Notes: generated from the letters alone by a model not told the origin. Shown: positions 1 to 11,669, counted from the stretch's first letter. The stretch is DNA of 64,000 nt from Kingdonia uniflora (GCA_014058105.1 JACGCM010001441.1:682001-746000), one strand, 5' to 3'. Program-made: numbers and translations.

Positions 1-1
1 C

Positions 2-343
2 CTCAATGCCCCAACACGTACTTACGACCGCGATGCGAAAGTAGTGGCATCTACCCCAGCAGACGTGAAAGAGTACCCCAACTCTTACATCTTCATCATT
101 GACATGCCGGGTTTGAAATCAGGGGATAACAAGGTAACAGTTGAGGATGAGAATGTGTTGGTGATTAGTGGGGAGAGGAAGCGGCGAAAGAAGGGGAGAA
201 GTATGTTAGGATGGAGAGGAGAGTTGGTAAGTTTATAAGGAAGTATATGTTGCCTGAGAATGCAAATACTGATAAGATTAATGTTGTTGTCAAGATGGTG
301 TTCTTACTGTTACTGTTGAGAAGTTGCCTCCACCGGAGCCGTT
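2..343 (+). pseudogene. class II small heat-shock protein (HSP20) pseudogene, 5' end outside window
   Basis: The frame starting at base 2 reads [12 protein letters not shown], then [21 protein letters not shown], the conserved start of the alpha-crystallin domain of cytosolic class II small heat-shock chaperones. It continues to [11 protein letters not shown] frameshift near 190 moves the frame, after which RMERRVGKF and [11 protein letters not shown], both family-typical, are readable. A one-base loss near 292 shifts it again, to [17 protein letters not shown]. The usual C-terminal tail is not found past about 345. Members of this family normally bind unfolding proteins as oligomers; this copy cannot encode a full product. 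The N-terminus lies left of the window. Confidence 0.85.
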
Positions 344-382
344 TCCACTGTGTCAAAATGGAGTGCTTAGTAAAGTACTACT

Positions 383-1000
383 AGGTATGTGGATTGGGTT
401 ATCAATGGAGTATGGAGTGAGTCATAAATGGAATATATTAATAGCATTAAGTATTTCATTTCATGAGAAATTTATGGGTATATCAAGGTTTTAAGGGATA
501 CTGATGTCCTCTGGGTACGATATAATTTAGTATCTTACAATGGAAAACATAGGGACTTATTTGGTAAGAGATTAATTAATTTATGATGGGTTGACCTTAA
601 TGACATTCAAATTCTTCTAAGCATTTATATATAAAGTTCTTTTTGGGTGTTTTACAGATTCTTAATTCTCAAGGCCCTTTAGGCCAATTACATTAATTAG
701 TCACTAGCAATCGCGCACATGGGATAGCGTATGCCTACAATAATTTGAAATTTTGTTATATATGTTGGCGATTTTTAAATTATTATAAGTGTTCATCTTA
801 GAAACATGTATAAGGCTAACTTCATGTTTGAAATTAGGGCATAATGCTTCACTGATGTAAAGGAAGTTGTATATTTTTCCCTAGGTGTTGTATGACCTTT
901 GGATAGGGTATGTGGATTGGGTTATCAATGGAGTATGTAGTGAATCATAAATGGAATACATTAACAACATTAAGTATTTCATTTCATGAGAAATTTATGG
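383..1000. repeat. pair of about 94-bp direct repeats (383-477 and 907-1000)
   Basis: Both copies begin GGTATGTGGATTGGGTTATC and end AGAAATTTATGG, differing at only a few bases by eye. The 430 bases between them are AT-rich and have no coding signal. This may be a local duplication downstream of the heat-shock pseudogene. Confidence 0.75.
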
Positions 1001-1138
1001 AATACATTAGATCGCAATATCATTTTTACCACTCAAAGTTTGAATCCAGTTCAAAAAGTTAATGCATTCGATATCTATCCGTGACTACCATTGCCCGTGC
1101 TTCACCACCATTTGTTATTTCATAGATTTCCGTTTGAT

Positions 1139-1480
1139 GAGTACCCAAGGCTCTGTTTGCAAAGCACTTTAATTAGTTTTTTATAACATATTATTGATGA
1201 TACTCAGGGCCATGTTTTCCTTATTTGTCATGTTTAATTAATGGGTACTCAAGGCCCTGTTTGTCTTGAACATTAATTATCTTTTTGAGAAAATATTCTG
1301 GCTGATAGATACTAGGGGCATTATTTTTTGAAGAGATTAATTAGTTATTTCAAAAAAAATTGGTGGTTCATGGATACTCAGGGACATGTTTGCCTAAGAC
1401 ATTAATTAATCTTTGACAATTATTTTGTTGTTGTTGATGTACTCAGGGCCCTGTTTGCCTTAGAACTAAATTGTTTTAGG
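1139..1480. repeat. degenerate minisatellite, about six units of 44-66 bp
   Basis: A core like TACTCAGGGCCCTGTTTGCC recurs at about 1141, 1201, 1245, 1309, 1375 and 1440. Each is usually followed by an ATTAATTA-rich spacer. Spacing is 44 to 66 bp and the copies are diverged. A further partial core (CTCAAGGCCCT) occurs near 669. Confidence 0.65.
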
Positions 1481-2900
1481 ACTAGATCTTTTGCTTTTGC
1501 AGTACTAAAGGCCATTCTTTGACTGTGATGACTTAAGCATTAAGTTATACCTCTCTGCAACACCAAATTCCTTGTACACCTTGAAATGGAAAATAGAAAA
1601 CACACCAAAAGTCAATCTAGGGCATACATTAATATTGCAACGATGAACACTGATGCGTATTTTGTATATCACTGTTGCAAGAAAAACGTGCAAGTGTTCA
1701 GTGGAAAAAAGATCAACCATAAAGTATAAGCAAGTGTTCAGTGCGTAAAATTTATACACAAGTATATATACAAAGGTCATGATCACACCACGACTAAGTA
1801 TTTCAAGTAGATGATGAGTTTCAGCAATATTACTTAAGACATGTATTTTTGTACATTGGTGTGAAGTTAGTATGTGAAATAGAGCAAGATCTATTGATGA
1901 GTGTAAAATAATCATTATTGTAGTATTTGTAGGTTCAAATTCCAATATTAATGGTTTGCCAAAAGCAACATTTGATGTGAAGATTTCATTCATTTGATCA
2001 ATCGATTCGATCTGAAATATACATATTAATGCCACCAACATAAAAGCAAATTAAGAAATAAACCAGAGACCTCCTGCAATACACGGATACCTATGTCATG
2101 GACGTGTTTTGGCTAAGTTGAAAATCTTTTGAAGATTTTACGGAGGTGGAGGTGCATTTGAAATATGATCAAAAACTTTAAGTAATGTTGTAGCATATAT
2201 ATCGGATATATAGATAGTGCCAAAGGAGCGTCGAGGTACTTACCCTACAACTAATGTGTATTTTAGATATTAATAGGTACTTGAATCCTAGCTTTGTATC
2301 ATTGTAATGCCAAATGTACGCGCTCGATCATATGAATAGCGTCGTAGGCGCATTGACGTTATTGTCGTGACTTGGTCACGCACGAGTAGATATTTTTTAA
2401 TAATAAGAAATATTGATATTTCACGTTTAACCATTCTACAGGATGTGTACCTCACAAAAATTGCGGGCAACATGAAGTACGAGAATCACTGGGGAGGCAT
2501 ATAAATGTCAAAGTATGTACATGAGTTTAGTATGTAAAATATATAGATATACATATATACAAGGGATATGACCGAACCACGATGGTACTTCAAGCAGATG
2601 ACAACATTCAGCAATATGAAAAATGAAAGAATCGGATATCAAAGCATATTTACATAAGATTTATGTATTTTTGAATAAACTTGAATAGTTTATTTTCGAG
2701 GTACTTTTTTATTGATGTAAATATAACAATCATGTGGTTTGCCATAATTTTTTTTTTTTTTTTTTGTAATTCTAGCATAAACCAGATCAAATATTACAAA
2801 ATATTTTTTGAGTATGATTATCATCTAAATACAAGATTCTTTAAATCAACACCATACTATACATATAATCCCGTATAGAAGCAAAGAACATGTATCAGTT
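1480..2900. other. gene-free AT-rich stretch with a diverged duplicated segment
   Basis: No convincing coding sequence. The stretch around 1740-1830 resembles 2530-2620: both have an AGTATATATAC-type run, a GACC(A/G)(A/C)ACCACG-like piece, then a CAAG(T/C)AGATGA..TTCAGCAATAT piece. The block near 2363 (CGTGACTTGGTCACG) recurs near 4166. A T-run lies at 2748-2765. Confidence 0.5.
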
Positions 2901-2916
2901 ATATTCATAATGCTGA

Positions 2917-4041
2917 ATATGGTGGTACAAGTATCTTTTTAGAAGGGTTATCCATCCTAGACTCTCTATCTGGGGCTGGAGATTGTGTCATGGGAAGATT
3001 CTTTCTGATGATAATGTTCAAAAGAAAGGCATTGCTTTGGTTTCCAGATGCTACATGTGTAACAGCAGTTCTGAATCCATCAAACATTTGTTGTGGGAAT
3101 GTGCCTTCAGCTCTTGCTTATGGAACTGGCTTGAAGACTTGTTCAAAGTCAGGGTTCTGGAGAGAAATCTTAAAAGCCTCCTCGAGGTTGGAGATACGAT
3201 AAGCCCCTATCTTAAAGATCTTTGGATTGGGGCAATATGGGGCGGGACAAATCTGATTTGGCACGCTCGCAACAAAAGAATATTCGAAGAGAAGATTTAC
3301 ACTTTAGACAAGGAAAAGAGAAAGTGGAACGCGCAGATTCATGAAAATGCTTTTTTATCTAATGGATACATGCTCAACAGTCAGTCTGACCTGGGCATTC
3401 TCCACAGCCTTGGCGTGCCTCTTCATCCTAGTAAACATATAGTGGTTAAATCCTATTTTTGGGAGCTTCCTTAGCAGGGAGAGATTGAGATCAATATAGA
3501 TGAAGCAGCTAGAGGTAATCCTGGTAAAGGAGGCATTGGCTGCATCTTCAGAGACAGTGATGGTAAGGTGCTTGGTACTCTATCAAAAGGCCTAGGGCTG
3601 GTTACCAACTACACGGCTGAATGTAAGGTTATTATTCAAGGGGTTGAATCGGCTGTTTCCAATGGTTGGCTAATTGGCTTGGGTGGAATCAGACTCCAAG
3701 TCTGCAGTGGAGGCTTTCAACTCAAACAATATTCCTTGGGTCTTGGAAGCTGACTGAGAGAATGCAAAACGGAATAAGATGAAAATTAGAATCTCTGCCA
3801 ACTGGAGAGAGGTTAACTTCAGTGCTAATGATCTTTCAAAGCGGAGAGCTAATCTACAGGACGGCTTGTGCGAGATAGGTTTGGGAAGACCTGTTTTTCT
3901 TAAAAAAAATTGAAGTACCCATGCAGAAATATTTTAGATTATGTTAGCATCTCTTTGTTTGCTCTTTGTAATAGGGCTATAGCTAGCCTCTTGTAAGATT
4001 TGGGTTTTTCTGCAATAAATTTCTCTCACTTAGCAAATAAA
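2917..4041 (+). mobile_element. 5'-truncated non-LTR retrotransposon (plant L1-type LINE) with 16-bp TSD
   Basis: The insert is flanked by ATATTCATAATGCTGA (2901-2916) and ATATTCATAATACTGA (4042-4057), a target-site duplication with one mismatch. It keeps only the 3' part of the reverse-transcriptase ORF: the zinc-binding region and an RNase H domain, then a 3' UTR ending in an A-rich tail (CAAATAAA). Loss of the 5' end is typical of incomplete target-primed reverse transcription. The insertion split a 39-bp host tandem repeat. Confidence 0.85.
2929..3912 (+). pseudogene. LINE ORF2 remnant: RT zinc-binding region plus RNase H
   Basis: Frame 1 reads RVIHPRLSIWGWRLCHGKIL and then CYMCNSSSESIKHLLWEC, the CxxC...HxxxxC signature of the zf-RVT region of plant LINE polymerases. 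A stop (TAG at 3472) is followed by an RNase H fold: INIDEAARGNPGKGGIGC, then NYTAECK, and after a frameshift near 3675 ESDSKSAVEAF. The three acidic active-site residues (D of IDEA, E of AECK, D of ESDS) are still legible. The domain would degrade RNA in RNA-DNA hybrids during retrotransposition. It is dead through stops and frameshifts. Confidence 0.85.
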
Positions 4042-4059
4042 ATATTCATAATACTGAAG

Positions 4060-4993
4060 GCGCGTAGTGATGTATCAGTTATATTCATAGTGTCAAAGGC
4101 GCATCGTTATGTATCAGTTATATTCATAGTGCCAAAGGAGCACCATCGTATGCATCGTGACTTGGTCACGGGTAGTACTAGTATATATTATATCTATAAT
4201 AAGAAAAAAAATAGGACATCCTTTTTATTGCATTTCGGCCGTCTGTTTACGAGATGCAAGCCAATTTGGCCGAAAAAATGAGCACGAGCCATCGGATCCA
4301 AACATTTGTCTGAAAAAATCAATCCCAGCCGTTGATTTCAGAAGTCGATCTCGAGACTTTCGTTCTATTTTTTCTCTCTAAACCTGAACTCTTCCAGCTA
4401 TTCTTTTTCTTCTCATCGTCTCTGAAACTAGTGTAGAGAGTTTGCTCTAATGGCCACAACCCAAGATCGAGTATTTTGCTGCCACGGATTTGAAAGCTTT
4501 ATTCAGGTGAATCGATCGTTGGTTCTTCTCTTAAGATGGAATCTGAACTTGTAAGTTTTTTTATTTCATTTTGTTTGATTCTATACATGTTTGTGTACCC
4601 TAAAAGTCAATTTTTGGTTTTGTGAGTAATTAAGTTTCTTTAAAGGATTTAGGTTTTGTAGAGTTGATTTAGTTTGGTAAGAACGTTGTGATGTGGTTGA
4701 ATGAGTAGGGTTTTGGTGGAATTGGATTGGTTTGTGTAGAAGAAATTGGGAGAAGCTTAGATTCGGATTCTTCTCATCGAATTAATGTCAGATTAGCGAA
4801 ATAGTGTTTGGCTATTAGTAATGGAGACAAGATTGGTTTGGTTATAGTTGCTATTTAGTTGTAAATGGAGCTCTTCTTTTATGTCTCTATTTGTTACTCG
4901 CTTGAAACTTGATTATTTCTTTTCCCCTGACGTTTATGAGCGTCAAACTAATTAGTAATTTTCCAGAGTATTTCTTTGAGTAATATAAACTGT
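4060..4993. other. host flank with a possible 5' gene remnant around 4280-4560
   Basis: The stretch looks like a promoter and 5' UTR (pyrimidine-rich 4365-4440). It is followed by an ATG at 4450 opening a short frame (MATTQDRVFCCHGFESFIQ) that meets a GT-type donor near 4507. The frame is too short to identify. A T-rich intron-like sequence continues to the Harbinger insertion at 4997 and resumes at 11670, so the transposon may sit in an old intron. Confidence 0.3.
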
Positions 4994-5147
4994 TAAGAGT
5001 ATCCATAGCAGCCAGGTTCACCATGACGTGGCAAGGTGGATTCTCAAATCTACCTTCTTCTTAAATCCTTCACCTCCCGTAGCTAGGTCAAAAATCCACA
5101 TGGCAATGAATTTTTCACCTTGGGTGGATTTTTTGTGGATTGATGCC

Positions 5148-5338
5148 ACGCAGTTTTGAACTGCGCGTAGCCTTCAAGCCAATAAGATGATGACACTTGT
5201 CAAGCTTCCAATGGCTCTCATGCCGCGCAGTTCTGAACTGTGCGTATATACAACGGCTAAGATTTAAAAACGTGGATGGCTTAGATTTAAACAAAACCAA
5301 ATGGCTAGTTCTTGTCACGTGGTTCAGAACAGCGCGGC
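5148..5338. repeat. left subterminal palindromes of element 1
   Basis: Three copies of an inverted motif close to GCGCAGTTCTGAACTGCGC lie at 5148-5168, 5225-5244 and 5317-5337. Copies two and three carry mismatches. The same motif recurs near the right end, which suggests binding sites for the element's own DNA-binding protein. That role is inferred. Confidence 0.7.
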
Positions 5339-5553
5339 AAAAGCCTACATGAAATATATGTTGGATCCCCCTTATTACTTGGTTTTTCTTTGATCAAACT
5401 TGGACAACAAGATGCTCAACGGCTATAAACGGCTAGTTTTTTCTCTATCTTTAAAACCCATTCATCTTCTACTCTCTTAATCTTCTACAATCAACTCATT
5501 CATCTTATATCTCAAAACTCAACTTTCTATCTTTGTTATCAATTTCGTCGAAT

Positions 5554-6890
5554 CATGTCTGACAAATCTTGGCTGGCCTACTCATATCATACACATCACT
5601 CTAATCTTTGGAGTCATCATCTCAATTTGATGAGTATAGCAAGATTATGATTGAGATAGGAGAAGTAGAAGAAAAAGAGTAAGATGCGACATCATCTCGG
5701 AGGCGGGGATGTAGTAAAATGAGAAGGATTGGCAAGCCGAAAGGCCGTGATCATAAATTAGGGGAATTTAGCCTTAATCGGGATTACTTCGGTGACAACC
5801 CAAGATTCAAATGTATCCCATTTCATCGTTGATTCTGCATGAACGAAGGTGTGTATCAACGAATTTATGATCAAATACTTTCTTCAAACCCTAATTTTAT
5901 TTAAAGAGAAAATGTCGCTAAGACGATGGGCTTATCCTCGCACCAAAAGATAACGTGCGCACTTTGCATGTTATGTTACGGTGCGAGAGCATATGCCCAA
6001 GAATAATACCTTCAGATTGGGGATTCTGGGTATTTTGTGTTTGAAAGAATTTTGTAAAACTATTATAACATAATTCAAAGCTCAATACCTTAGATATCCC
6101 AATGAATACGATACATTACACTTGTTAGAAGTGAATAGATCGCGAGGCTTTCCGGGGATGTTAGGTAGTTTAGATTGTATGCATTAGAAATGGAAGAATT
6201 ATCCTACCAGGTGGGCAGAACAATATGTCGGGCATAAGAAAATCTCGTCGGTGATTTTAGAAGTGATTGTATTGCAAGATCTATGGATATGGTACGCATT
6301 CTTTGGGGTGCCCGGTTCTAACAACGACGTGAACATTTTGTATCAAGGGTGGCTCTTCAACAACTTATCTAATGGAGTTGTGCTGCCATGCAATTATAAT
6401 ATAGGCATGGTACTGCACACTATGGGGTATTACTCAGTGGATGTAGTCTATCCAAAATGGTAAATACTTGTTCAAACCATAAGAAATTTATCCAACAATG
6501 CCGAAAGACATTTTTGAAGATACAAGAAGCATACCAGAAAGACGTAGAACGTATTTTTGAGGTATTACAAGCTAGGCTTTAAATATTGGCATACAGTGCA
6601 CAACTTTGGAAACCTAGTAATCTAGAAATGTTATGTACACATGTATAATCCTGCACAATATGATCATCGAAGATGAACGTTATACTTACATCCGATAAAT
6701 GGACATTGATCCTGAGTTTAGAACATCCATGAAGAATTGGAAGGTGGACTTAAATCCAAGACACACGATCAATACTATGGCAGAGTACATCCAGAAGTTT
6801 CATGAAATTAGAAATGAAGGTGCCCATTTCCAATTACGAGATGAACTTGTCACGCATTTGTGAAATTAAAAATGGGCAGAGTAATTGTAG
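5554..6890 (+). pseudogene. Harbinger transposase (HARBI1-like nuclease, DDE_Tnp_4) remnant
   Basis: An ATG at 5554 follows a leader with an ACGGCTATAAACGGCTAG repeat. Broken frames read DYFGDNPRFKCIPFHR, LDCMH*KWKNYPTRWAEQYV (the first catalytic Asp region), then DLWIWYAFFGVPGSNNDVN (the second Asp, DVN). They continue MGYYSVDVVYPKW, MIIEDERY (the catalytic Glu region) and a C-terminal AHFQLRDELVTHL. These are the conserved blocks of plant Harbinger transposases, which cut and rejoin element ends with help from the SANT-domain partner. Several stops (for example in LDCMH*) and frame changes abolish the product. Confidence 0.85.
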
Positions 6891-7267
6891 TCTTCATCAT
6901 TATTTTTTTATTTTCTAAAGTAATGTATTTTGTTTCCATGTTTTATGTTGAAGTTGTAATATATTTTGTTTCCAAGTCTTCATCATTGTAACACTTTAAA
7001 GAAACATGGTTTATTGCTTCTGCTTTTTGATTTTGTACCCATTTCTTCTATTTTATTATTTTGGTAGAGATAAAAAGAAGGAGAAAATCCCAAGTCCTGT
7101 AAGAAAGAAGTAAGAAGCAGAGTACATTATGGCAGAGTACATCCAGAAGGTTAAAATGTGAATTAGATTAATAATAATTTTAAGGATTACGTACGATTAA
7201 TAACAATTTTATTGAAATAATGAAATTACATAGAACTTTAGAACTACTATTAACGCTAAGGATTGCA

Positions 7268-8925
7268 TCAATCTTCATCACTAGAAATGTCATCATCACT
7301 TGGACACTGCTCCTTCAACTTCTTCAAATATTCTTTAATTTTCTTCTTCATCCAATGTCCTTGTGCCAGTAGTAGGTTACTAGGGTCGGTTGTCATCACC
7401 TTAACCATATGCGCATCTTCGATGACATTTTTTCGAGTAAGCTCTGCTTCACGCCTCCTTTGAATCTCAGCCTCTCTAGCCAACTTTATTTCCTCTCGTG
7501 CTCTAGCTTTAGTTTCTTTTTCCTCTTTCTTTTGCTAGTCTCTCTCATTCTATACTTTCATCATGTTGGCCATTATCTCAAGCATCTTCTTCCCCTAATG
7601 ACCTATACCTGACTTTGCCACTTCAGTTGCCTTTTTTTTGTCGTCCGGTCGTACATCCCCACAAGAATATAGTAGTGTATCCATGTCAATAGAATCATCC
7701 AGAATTACGATATTTGGAGTGCCGGATGTAGGTGTTTCAGGATCAGTATTAGAAGAGTTACCCAAGCTATCGTTAAAATTTGACTTCCTAGCGACGTTGT
7801 GGCCGGGTTACCCGATGTGATGAATTTGTGACCATTTTGGGCAAGTTTTCCAAACTTTGTACGCTTCCCCAAGTGTAAATTGTTTATGTTACAGTTGTGC
7901 GATTGTATCGTATGCCATACGTTCCTAGAAATCAAGTTACAAAATTCTTTAGAGTATGATTCACCTTTGAACATTAATGAAATGAGAAAAATAAATGAAA
8001 TACTTACGAAGTCAGTCGCTCCAATACCGGTAAAATGTCGGCTTTCAAGGTCTTGAATGATGCCTCTAAAAATCAAACATTCCTTATTGAGCCGCCACTT
8101 ATATGCATAATTAACACTGTTGTATGATCGCCACATTGATTGGTCAACATAGAAGGAGTTGAATGGATCACGCAACTTGAACCAAAATATTACAACTTTT
8201 TGGTTGTTCGTGGTAACGAGGTTTTGAGATACTTGGGACCAAGCGCGTGCAAGATTCACGAAGTCATCGGATGACCAATATTTTGAGTTCTTATATCTTT
8301 CTTTGTCGTCATCAACTTCAACCTCAACTATAATAGGTGTCGATGCCATCTTTCTTTTAGACTTTGCCTTCCCATGCGTATTACTTCTCGTGAGAACCAA
8401 ATTGAGTTCCTCAGCCTCAGTTACATCCTCAACTATAATAGGTACTGATGCCGTCTGTCTTGTAGGCTTTGCCTTCCCGTGCATATTATTTTTCGTGAGA
8501 ACCGGATTGAGTTCCTTGGCGATGGCCGAAGAGATAACCGGAGATGCAACAGACGATGTATTAAGATTTAAATCATTTAAACTCAATGTACCTTACATCT
8601 GAGTGGTACTCAATCTTCCACTGATGAAACCGGTTTAAGATGAATAATATGAATTCCTCGGTTGAGGGTACGAACCCATATACCCATCAAATTGAGGGTA
8701 ATATCCTTGGTTTGGGTAATGAGGGTAATATCAATGGGTTTGAGATTAAAATTGATTGCCGAGTGCCGAGAATAGTTAGTGAACATACCTTAGATCTTGG
8801 AAAGTGTTAGGCATTTGCGACAGATTATTCATTCCGAATTACGAAGGAAAGATGTTTCCTTGCTGGTTCGTATTGGAGGATTGAGAGTAGTTTTGAGAAT
8901 TAGATTGGGAGCTTGAGGAAGACAT
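7268..8925 (-). pseudogene. Harbinger second ORF, Myb/SANT-like DNA-binding protein (broken)
   Basis: The ATG at 8925 opens a Ser/Gln/Asn-rich N-terminus (MSSSSSQSNSQNYSQSSN) typical of this ORF family. The SANT-like domain follows at about 8300-8020: KYWSSDDFVNLARAWSQVSQ, FWFKLRDPFNSFYV and RSYNSVNYAYKWRLNKE. A consensus donor GTAAGT follows GIGATDF, matching an intron at the equivalent place in element 2. A frame break near 7700 separates a charged C-terminal tail (REAEIQRRREAELTRK) ending in an acidic DDDISSDED. The protein normally recruits the transposase to the element ends. At least one upstream stop and a frameshift inactivate it. Confidence 0.75.
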
Positions 8926-9233
8926 AGTTGTTATATTTATAAGGTAAGGAGAAAGGAGAGTGTAGAAGGTTAGAAGTATGAATGACATTTATAGTTAAAA
9001 AATATTGCCGTTAATATGGCCATTAACAGGTGTCCAAAACAAAATCTAGCTGTTAATATGTCCGTTGAGTAACTTAGATAACAAGTTTCTTAAAAAAAAT
9101 CATTAAAAAAAACAAGATTAATACTCCACATATTTTAAACAAGGCATAGTTTAAAAGAAATATAGTTTAAACAATATTAATACCCAACATAGTTTAAGCA
9201 AAACAAAAATCAATGCTTTAAATAAAACATAGC

Positions 9234-11121
9234 CTAACTGGGACGATCACTTTTCATTTGGTGGGTCCATCTGCTACGTCCGAGACTTTCGTTATAGGTA
9301 CATTGCACAACCGGCTCTGTCTGGTAGGAAATTGGCATCTCAGCTAGTTTCTCGGATGCCTCTCAGAACCTCGTGTGCCCGCCTCAGCTCCTCCTCTAGC
9401 TCAGTATTGTGGTCAACTAGTTACCTCGAGTCTTCATATGCCGTATACCACATTCCTTGGGATTGATGCCACAACTCATCCATACTATACGTAGGTGGAC
9501 ACGGGTATGGAACCTGCTTCACCGGGATCGGTATCCGTCTACGTTGATCGCTCATTCCCACCACATCCATGAACCATCCCATATCATGTGGATCGCCGGT
9601 CGCCTGAACACCATAAGCTTGTACCTGTAAAGACGTAGCTAAACTCGACGTAGGTGGCAAGTGTACATCGGGCCTCACTAGATCACGTCAGACCATCTAA
9701 ATATTTCCTGCCCTCTTTACTAAATTAGAATCGATCTTGAGATTTTGATTAACGGTACGCCAATATGTCATGTAATCTATGCCTTAAACAAGATAATTGT
9801 GACTATCGTAGAAGTCCACATCTTTTAGACCCTGATATAAATCTCGATCGTACCTTGGGAATTCCATAATCTCTAGAGGGGGGTCATAGGGCACACTATC
9901 ATGCCCGGTCATCTGACGCATGCACCGGTCTCCTAAATACCAAAGCGTACCGTGCCCGTATGGGACTGACACCAATGGAACCCTCTGAAAGCTTAACACT
10001 GAAGTAACTATTACCTCTGAACAGATTAATTGTCTAGACCTATGCCATAGTTGCCAATCTATGTTGGTTTTGTCCCTCCATTCTATCATTTCTCTGATCA
10101 CAGCAAAAGAGTGATGGATTTCATACCCTATACTAGCCCTTTCATCTCTCCACGCACCCATACGGGGATAAATATGGTTAAAGTTTTGTACCTTCACTAG
10201 ATACATTCAACCCGACAGTACCGAAGAACCAGAACTCCAACATCGCATAGAATCTGGTGATCGATTTTTTCAGCTTCCCGTCCTTCAGAACTGAGACTTC
10301 ATCAAGCCCCCGATACAAAGCCGCCATAATCGGCGTACCCCAGTCAAAAATCGAGACACCAATAATATCGTAGTCTGTTAAGCCTATAAGATAACCCACC
10401 CGAAGAGATGTGCTACCATTTGATAAGAAGAGATTGCCCATCATATAGGCAATAAATGTCATCGCATACACGATATCCATTTGTGGGTCGTAATTGTTGA
10501 GACGTGGATTCAAAGGCTCTTTCCACTTTTTTAAATAAACGAGAGTGATGTTACCGTACCTGATATCAAAGCTTGTGATTCCCGAGAATATCTTTTTTGT
10601 TTCCTCTAACTTGGAGTACCTCTCATCGTACGGGAGTTCGAGACCCCTCCTAAAAGATATGCCCGTTAGAATGACGAAGTCTAACGGTGTAAAACCTAGT
10701 TCTCTGCAAGGGAAGTGAAAGGTATAGGTGGAAGGCCACCACCGTTCTACAAGAACATGAATGAGACAGTTATCAGAGTTTATCTCCTTAATCGAGCAAA
10801 ACTCCTCAAAACCTAAATCGTCGACCAACTTCTTCAACGTCGGGTAGACGACAATCCATTAGTACTACTTCAGTACTTTATCCAATGATCCCTTACACGG
10901 TATTTCATCTCGGTTCTGACACAAAAAAGCGCATTAACACGTTAGACATTTATTCGGGCATTTTATCAAACGCATTTGCAATATACGTTAATAATACTTA
11001 AATTTTACACAAAACTTATAGACATTCCCTCCGATCTAACAAAAATATGGACCCAGCCGTCCGGGAGGATATCTACTCGGTTCAACTCTATGAACGTTGG
11101 GGAGGGATCATTGTTCGACAT
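9234..11121 (-). pseudogene. plant mobile domain (PMD; MAIN/MAIL1-like) gene in element 1
   Basis: The ATG at 11121 opens SNNDPSPTFIELNRVDILPD. After an intron-like gap the PMD core is readable: VLVERWWPSTYTFHFPCREL, then GFTPLDFVILTGI, MAALYRGLDEVSVLKDGK and MLEFWFFGTVG. One extra base near 10198 shifts the frame to MYLVKVQNFNHIYPRMGAW, followed by stops near 9784, 9700 and 9690. The C-terminus keeps a coiled-coil-like ELEEELRRAHEVLRGIREKL and stops at 9234. PMD proteins such as Arabidopsis MAIN and MAIL1 act in silencing and genome stability, and PMDs are known from some plant transposons. It lies inside the TIRs and is transcribed from the right end inwards. Confidence 0.8.
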
Positions 11122-11388
11122 CAATTGTAACGACCAAATATTTGATATTTCGGCGTTCCCCCTTCATTTTACTTCGGTGTTTACATTGGGTTTAGTTTTG
11201 GTAAATTTATACCTCGGTCTTGAACTAGACTCTCCCAACATTTTTAAGCAATTAACAGCGTCGATGACGGAGGAAATGGGTTGGGTTGGGAAACTTGTGG
11301 AGTAAAGGTTGGGTATGTTATGCCTAAAACTATAAATAACACTTGAGAAAGTTAACCAAAGTTTATGCCTAAAACTTGCAGCATTATG

Positions 11389-11557
11389 TCGCGTGGTTCT
11401 GAACTGTGCGGCTAATTTAAAAAAAAATCCATGTGGCAATTCCTTATTGAGTGCTAATGCGCACAGTTTAAAACTGTGGTTTGAGATAGAGGGTTGAGAT
11501 TAAAATACGTGGCTGGATCATGAGCATTGGTGTTCCCGCGCAGTTCTGAACTGCACG
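11389..11557. repeat. right subterminal palindromes of element 1
   Basis: Three copies of the GCGCAGTTCTGAACTGCGC-type motif lie at about 11389-11411, 11459-11479 and 11537-11557. They mirror the three at the left end in number and approximate spacing. Confidence 0.7.
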
Positions 11558-11669
11558 AAGTGAATTTACCTTGATTTAATTATCAAATTGTTGTGGAACA
11601 AATTAGGGTGGATTGGGTTCACTCTGGTTTTGGGAAAATCCACCCACCCTACTGCTGTGGATGCTCTAA

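Larger units (their letters stand above)
2892..4150. repeat. 39-bp tandem repeat interrupted by the LINE
   Basis: GTATCAGTTATATTCATA occurs at 2892, 4072 and 4111. The last two are exactly 39 bp apart within a unit that continues with a (T/C)CAAAGG(C/A)GCA piece. The first copy is separated from the others by the LINE insertion. Confidence 0.7.
4997..11666. mobile_element. PIF/Harbinger-type DNA transposon carrying a PMD gene (element 1)
   Basis: The left end GAGTATCCATAGCAG and the inverted right end GAGCATCCACAGCAG match at 13 of 15 positions. The element is bounded by a 3-bp TAA on both sides (4994-4996 and 11667-11669), the TWA target duplication of PIF/Harbinger elements. Inside are a plus-strand DDE_Tnp_4-type transposase remnant, a minus-strand Myb/SANT-like ORF, and a minus-strand PMD gene whose start lies near the right end. 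At 6.67 kb it is longer than an ordinary two-gene Harbinger element, and the PMD gene accounts for the extra length. Confidence 0.85.

Noticed and set aside
1505..2041. 178-codon open frame on the minus strand
   Set aside because: Residues are hydrophobic and random-looking with no family blocks. Part of the stretch recurs near 2530-2620 without an open frame.
7705..8586. Single intact 293-residue protein
   Set aside because: The frame runs through an intron donor (GTAAGT after ATDF) and loses the SANT-family pattern afterwards. It is part of a broken two-exon ORF.
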